From DASYGT01 sp035999365 (GTDB lineage: Bacteria; Actinomycetota; Actinomycetes; Mycobacteriales; Jatrophihabitantaceae): 51,329 nt of DNA. Under the pieces are notes generated by a model, which had not been told where the DNA came from, did not search any database, and saw only the letters and a list, made by a program, of their open reading frames with translations. Shown here piece by piece: positions 48,110 to 51,329 of this stretch. Location: NCBI GenBank assembly GCA_035999365.1, contig DASYGT010000041.1, positions 1 through 51,329 on the forward strand. Direction: 5' to 3'. A program made the position numbers and the translations under genes. Position 1 is the first letter of the stretch; the number at the start of each line of letters is the position of its first letter.

Positions 48110-48175
48110 GCGTCTCTCGTTCTCGGTGAGTAGGGAGGTGCGGGGCTGCGGGGGTGGATGCCTGTGTCGTGGCAG

Positions 48176-49564
48176 TTACTGGGTGATGCTGCCACCCGGA
48201 GATTCTGACTGTTCAGGGTGTCCCTCGGCTACCGCCAAAGCTTCGATGACACCGGATAGATTGCCCAGTTCCCCGGCGATGGCGTTGCGGCGTTTGACCA
48301 ACGCCGCGACCTCGGCCCGAGCCTCGGCGATCATCTTGCGGGCGGCAGCGCGCAGCTCGTCGGCTTCGGCGCGCGCGGTGTTGATCGCCGCGAACTCCTC
48401 CTCCTTCGCCTTGCGGCGCACCTCATGAAGTTCGCGTTGGGTACGGGCGAGTTCGGCGGCAACCTGCTCCCGGACTGCGCGCGCTCCCGATTCCGCCTCG
48501 GCCAGGCGGCGCTCGGCACGGGCGTCGCGGGCTGCAGCCGCGTCCTCCGCCGAGGCGAGGATCCTGGCGCCTTCGGCCCGGGCAGTCTCGCGCGTCTGCC
48601 CGGCCTCGATCTCGGACTGCTCGCGGATGAGTTGCGCCGCACGAACGATCGTCGCCGCCTCCGTTTCAGCCCGTTCAATGCGCTCGCGTGCCCGTACCCG
48701 GGCCGCGTTCACGATCGGGGCGATCCGGCTGCGGATCTGGCGGATGCTCTCAGCACCGTCACGATGCGCCGCGGCGCGGATCTGGTCTGCGTCGAGTTCG
48801 GCGGCCTCACGCAGCCCGACAATGATCTTCTCGGTCCAGGTGATCTGTTCGGCTGCCTCGGCCATCTCACGCGAGGCGTCGAGGCGGGCGGCTTCTCGCA
48901 GTTCGGTCGCCTCGCCCCGTGCCTCGGTGCGAATCTGCTCGGCCTCGGCGCGGGCACGTTCGAGTTCGTCGGTGGCCTTGGCGACAAGCTGGTCGGAGGC
49001 GACCTGAGCCGCCTGCTGCCACTCGCCGATACGCTGCTCAGCCTCGCTGACGATGCGTGCGAGTCGCTCCTCAAGGCGCGTCTGCCGAGCGACGAGTTCC
49101 TTGTCGTGGGCGGCGCGCTCCTCGGCGAGCTCGGAGGCGAGTTTCGCGCGCAGTACCCGCGCTGCGTTGTCGGCTCCCGCCTTCACCTCGTCGGCGTGCT
49201 GTTGTGCCTGAGCGGCCTCGAGCCGGATGTCGCGTGCTTCCGCATGCGCGGCGCCGGTGATCTCGTCGGCTTCCTTCTGCGCCTCCGAGATGACCTGCTC
49301 GGCCACCCTCGTAGCGTTGGCCGCCAGCATCGACGCCTGCTCGGCGGCGTCGCGGACGATCGATTGGGCCTCGTCGTGCGCCTCTTTCAGCCGCTGTTCG
49401 GCGCGATCGAACGCGGGACGCACGACCTCCACGTCGTCGTCACGTGTCCACGGCGATGGCGCGCGTCCGGTTTCGACGTCGGGTGGACCCGGTTCGGGGG
49501 CGCGGTGCGCTGCCGAACCGGCGTGCGGTTCAGGCGCAGAAAAGTCCCCCGACATGGATGTCAT
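48176..49564 (-). CDS. Large coiled-coil protein, possible polarity/cytoskeletal factor
   Basis: 462 residues. A disordered Pro-rich start of about 45 residues is followed by nearly 400 residues of coiled coil rich in Ala, Glu and Arg (EAHDEAQSIVRDAAEQASML, LASELAEERAAHDKELVARQ, EAEQIRTEARGEATELREAA), with a break near IGEWQQAAQ and IVNAARV. The end VAALVKRRNAIAGELGNLSG matches the end of the next gene. Actinobacterial Scy/FilP-type scaffold proteins have this look, but identity is not established. ATG 49564 or the ATG three codons later may be the start. Confidence 0.78.
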   Translation of the reverse strand: MTSMSGDFSAPEPHAGSAAHRAPEPGPPDVETGRAPSPWTRDDDVEVVRPAFDRAEQRLKEAHDEAQSIVRDAAEQASMLAANATRVAEQVISEAQKEADEITGAAHAEARDIRLEAAQAQQHADEVKAGADNAARVLRAKLASELAEERAAHDKELVARQTRLEERLARIVSEAEQRIGEWQQAAQVASDQLVAKATDELERARAEAEQIRTEARGEATELREAARLDASREMAEAAEQITWTEKIIVGLREAAELDADQIRAAAHRDGAESIRQIRSRIAPIVNAARVRARERIERAETEAATIVRAAQLIREQSEIEAGQTRETARAEGARILASAEDAAAARDARAERRLAEAESGARAVREQVAAELARTQRELHEVRRKAKEEEFAAINTARAEADELRAAARKMIAEARAEVAALVKRRNAIAGELGNLSGVIEALAVAEGHPEQSESPGGSITQ

Positions 49565-49603
49565 GGTCGCAGACGCCAGCCGATCATGTCTTTAGCCCGA
49601 CCC

Positions 49604-50377
49604 CTACCCGAATGATCTGATGTCCGCAGGCAGTTCGGCGCCACCGAACAATGACGTGCCGACATCGGCAAGGGCTGTGAGGGCTGCCCGGTGCGGCCAA
49701 GGTCCGTAGGAGATGCGCGCGACCCCTGCAGCAGCGAACTCGGCAGGAGTCGCGCTCGCGGGTCCGGCGAGCACGCTGACCTTCCGCAGCCCGATGCCCT
49801 CGACCAGGGCGGCCGCAGTCTGCGCGTCGTGCCGGCCCGGGACGAACACGCAACTCGCGCCGGCGTCGAGGAATGCCCTACCTCGCGCGATCGCCTCGGC
49901 GAGCTGCTCGTCCGCGTCGCGCCCACCGGGCTGCAGATAGACATCGGTGCGCGCGTTGAGGACCAGCGCAATGCCCTCCGCGGCGCCGGCGGCCACGGCA
50001 GCTTCGACAGCAGCGACCGAGTCGGCGAGCGGCGCCATCGCGTCCTCGAGATTCGCTCCGACAACTCCGACCCCGAGCGCACGGCGGATCGTCTCACCCG
50101 GATTGCCGTAGCCGGCTTCGAGGTCGGCAGTGACCGGCAGCGCGACGGCGGCCACGATCCGTCCGACGGCGTCGATCATCAGATCGACCGGGATGTGCTG
50201 GCCGTCGTCGTACCCGAACGAGTTCGCTATGGCGTGGCTCGCGGTCGCGATCGCGCGGCAGCCCGCGACGGCCGCGATGGCCCGCGCGCTCGCTGCGTCC
50301 CACACGTTGACCAGGACGAGGACGTCCGGGTCGTCGTGCAGACGCCTCAGATGCTCGGCAGCCGCGCGCTGGTCCAT
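49604..50377 (-). CDS. Isocitrate lyase/phosphoenolpyruvate mutase family protein
   Basis: 257 residues. TIM-barrel enzyme: LVLVNVWDAASARAIAAVAG, IATASHAIANSFGYDDGQHI, LPVTADLEAGYGNPGETIRR, GANLEDA and VLNARTDVYL. The family cuts or forms C-C or P-C bonds next to a carboxylate using Mg2+ (methylisocitrate lyase, PEP mutase, oxaloacetate hydrolase). The usual KKCGH isocitrate-lyase loop is absent (SFGYDDGQ instead), so a 2-methylisocitrate or PEP mutase reaction is not certain. TAGGCT (50385-50390) 7 nt before the ATG suggests a leaderless message. Confidence 0.88.
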   Translation of the reverse strand: MDQRAAAEHLRRLHDDPDVLVLVNVWDAASARAIAAVAGCRAIATASHAIANSFGYDDGQHIPVDLMIDAVGRIVAAVALPVTADLEAGYGNPGETIRRALGVGVVGANLEDAMAPLADSVAAVEAAVAAGAAEGIALVLNARTDVYLQPGGRDADEQLAEAIARGRAFLDAGASCVFVPGRHDAQTAAALVEGIGLRKVSVLAGPASATPAEFAAAGVARISYGPWPHRAALTALADVGTSLFGGAELPADIRSFG

Positions 50378-50384
50378 GTTGAGC

Positions 50385-50390
50385 AGCCTA
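50385..50390 (-). promoter_or_regulatory. -10 element of a probable leaderless promoter, PEP mutase-family gene
   Basis: TAGGCT on the minus strand, 7 nt before the ATG at 50377, within the 24-bp gap after the permease-OB gene. It gives the enzyme its own promoter despite the short gap. Confidence 0.4.
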
Positions 50391-50401
50391 TGGGGCGTGC
50401 C

Positions 50402-51329
50402 TCAACCGTTCCGACGATCGCGCGAAGGCACGAGCTCGTAACGTGGATTCGCGAGCGCAAGATGTCCCTTGTACTCACCGACTCGTCCCTCGGCGCGGAC
50501 GAGCGAGCCGGGAGCCAACCCGGGAATGCGGGTGCGGCCATAGAAGAGCAGCCGCATGCCGCCCGTGTCGTCGAACAGCTGCACCTCAAGCGACTTCCCC
50601 GCTGTGGTTCCCGCCTGGACGAGCTTGACGCGTCCTTCGACAGACACGCGCTGCTTCCAGCGCACGGCACAGATCGGCATCGTGCCGTCCGGGCGGGCCG
50701 GCATGTGTTCGGCGACGTCGGCGGTGACCGTCGTGGCGAGCGCGGGCAGTGTCACCGCCTCCTGTTGCCTCGCTTCGATGCGTTCGACGACGGTGTGCGG
50801 CAGGGTGGTGTCGAACGGCACGATCGTGGCGGCAACGTGCGGTATGCGTCCCACCGCCTCAGCGATGCGATCCGCGGTGCGGTCGTGCAGCAGGCGCTGC
50901 GACAGCCGGCGGAAGGTGCGGCGGGGCAGCAGCACGGTCACCTCGGACCGGTCCGCGATCACCGTCTCGAAGGCGAGTTCCGTCGCTGCATGCACGAGCC
51001 TGCGGTCGGCGCATTCGATGACGGCGAGCGGCACCCGGTCGCCCAAGCCGCGCGCGACCCAGTCGCGCTGCAACTCCTCGGCGGCCTCCGCATCGATCAT
51101 CAGGTGCACGGCACGCACGTCAGTCGGACGCAGGCTTCCCGCGTACCGCAGAGCGCGCAGGACCGCGAGGTCGAGCCGGTCGACCAGGACGAGCACGGTG
51201 TGCCGCGCATAGTGCGGTGCCTCAGCCTGGTCCTGGCGGATCCACGAGACCAGGTCCAGTGAGTGCCTCTCTTCGCGGTACCTCTTGTTCAGCCGCATCA
51301 GCAGCAGCCACATCAGCGGGAAGAGCGTC
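50402..51329 (-). CDS. C-terminal part of an APC-type permease fused to an OB-fold domain (N-terminus beyond window)
   Basis: 308 codons visible, open at the right edge. The visible start TLFPLMWLLLMRLNKRYREE looks like the end of a last membrane span. Then a cytoplasmic USP-like domain typical of actinobacterial amino-acid permeases (HTVLVLVDRLDLAVLRALRY, VRAVHLMIDAEAAEELQRDW, EVTVLLPRRTFRRLSQRLLH) runs for about 180 residues. The last ~80 residues form an OB-fold (VEGRVKLVQAGTTAGKSLEV, YGRTRIPGLAPGSLVRAEGR, YKGHLALANPRYELV), normally a separate small protein of the Rv2694c type. Both parts are in one uninterrupted frame. Transport substrate unknown. Confidence 0.82.
   Translation of the reverse strand, partial: TLFPLMWLLLMRLNKRYREERHSLDLVSWIRQDQAEAPHYARHTVLVLVDRLDLAVLRALRYAGSLRPTDVRAVHLMIDAEAAEELQRDWVARGLGDRVPLAVIECADRRLVHAATELAFETVIADRSEVTVLLPRRTFRRLSQRLLHDRTADRIAEAVGRIPHVAATIVPFDTTLPHTVVERIEARQQEAVTLPALATTVTADVAEHMPARPDGTMPICAVRWKQRVSVEGRVKLVQAGTTAGKSLEVQLFDDTGGMRLLFYGRTRIPGLAPGSLVRAEGRVGEYKGHLALANPRYELVPSRDRRNG

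Overview
The window is a high-GC, gene-dense bacterial chromosome segment of the kind found in Actinomycetota. The dnaK-grpE-dnaJ-hspR-clpB run, the purB/purD/purA/fba/DUF3151 block, and the DUF5318, class A PBP, GT87, rpsF, ssb, rpsR, rplI, dnaB block all resemble the actinobacterial (for example mycobacterial) arrangement. Many starts are GTG, neighbouring genes often overlap as ATGA or GTGA, and many genes appear leaderless, with a TANNNT-type -10 about 6-8 nt before the start codon. Genus cannot be fixed from sequence alone. No tRNA, rRNA, CRISPR array, transposase or phage gene was seen.

Layout. 1-6.5 kb (minus): fba, DUF3151, purA, a beta-propeller lipoprotein, purD, purB (cut by the window edge). 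6.6-15.6 kb: a DedA protein, a small membrane protein, RNase J, a DUF6458 protein, methionine aminopeptidase, a minus run (membrane protein, SDR, pyrE, SpoU methyltransferase), then a cluster of small membrane proteins (DUF4190 twice, DUF2752, RDD). 15.7-22.6 kb (minus): the complete HspR-type heat-shock run dnaK-grpE-dnaJ-hspR-clpB, preceded by a HAIR-like operator, a promoter and a CRP-type palindrome. 22.6-25.1 kb: a large membrane protein and an AIM24 protein.

25.1-34.2 kb is the most interesting accessory part. Minus: an M20 allantoate-amidohydrolase-like enzyme, a low-molecular-weight tyrosine phosphatase and HutF, all start/stop coupled. Upstream of a strong terminator lies a coupled IclR regulator plus OpuC/ProU-like ABC importer whose binding protein is circularly permuted. 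Divergent from it is a HAL/PAL-family lyase homologue lacking the standard Ala-Ser-Gly cofactor triad. Together these suggest uptake and breakdown of histidine, urocanate or a related amino acid, but hutU, hutI and hutG are not in the window.

34.2-51.3 kb: a coiled-coil protein, a membrane Fe-S reductase, DUF5318, class A PBP, GT87 protein, endonuclease IV, a Gly-rich surface protein, rpsF-ssb-rpsR-rplI, dnaB, two large coiled-coil proteins, an isocitrate lyase/PEP mutase-family enzyme, and the end of an APC-type permease fused to an OB-fold domain.

Outside genes, two families of ~47-49 bp palindromic repeats stand out. One has a copy after purA and another inside the grpE reading frame, with a compensatory base pair between copies. 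The other sits after the lipoprotein gene and after dnaB. A group of DnaA-box-like nonamers precedes dnaB.
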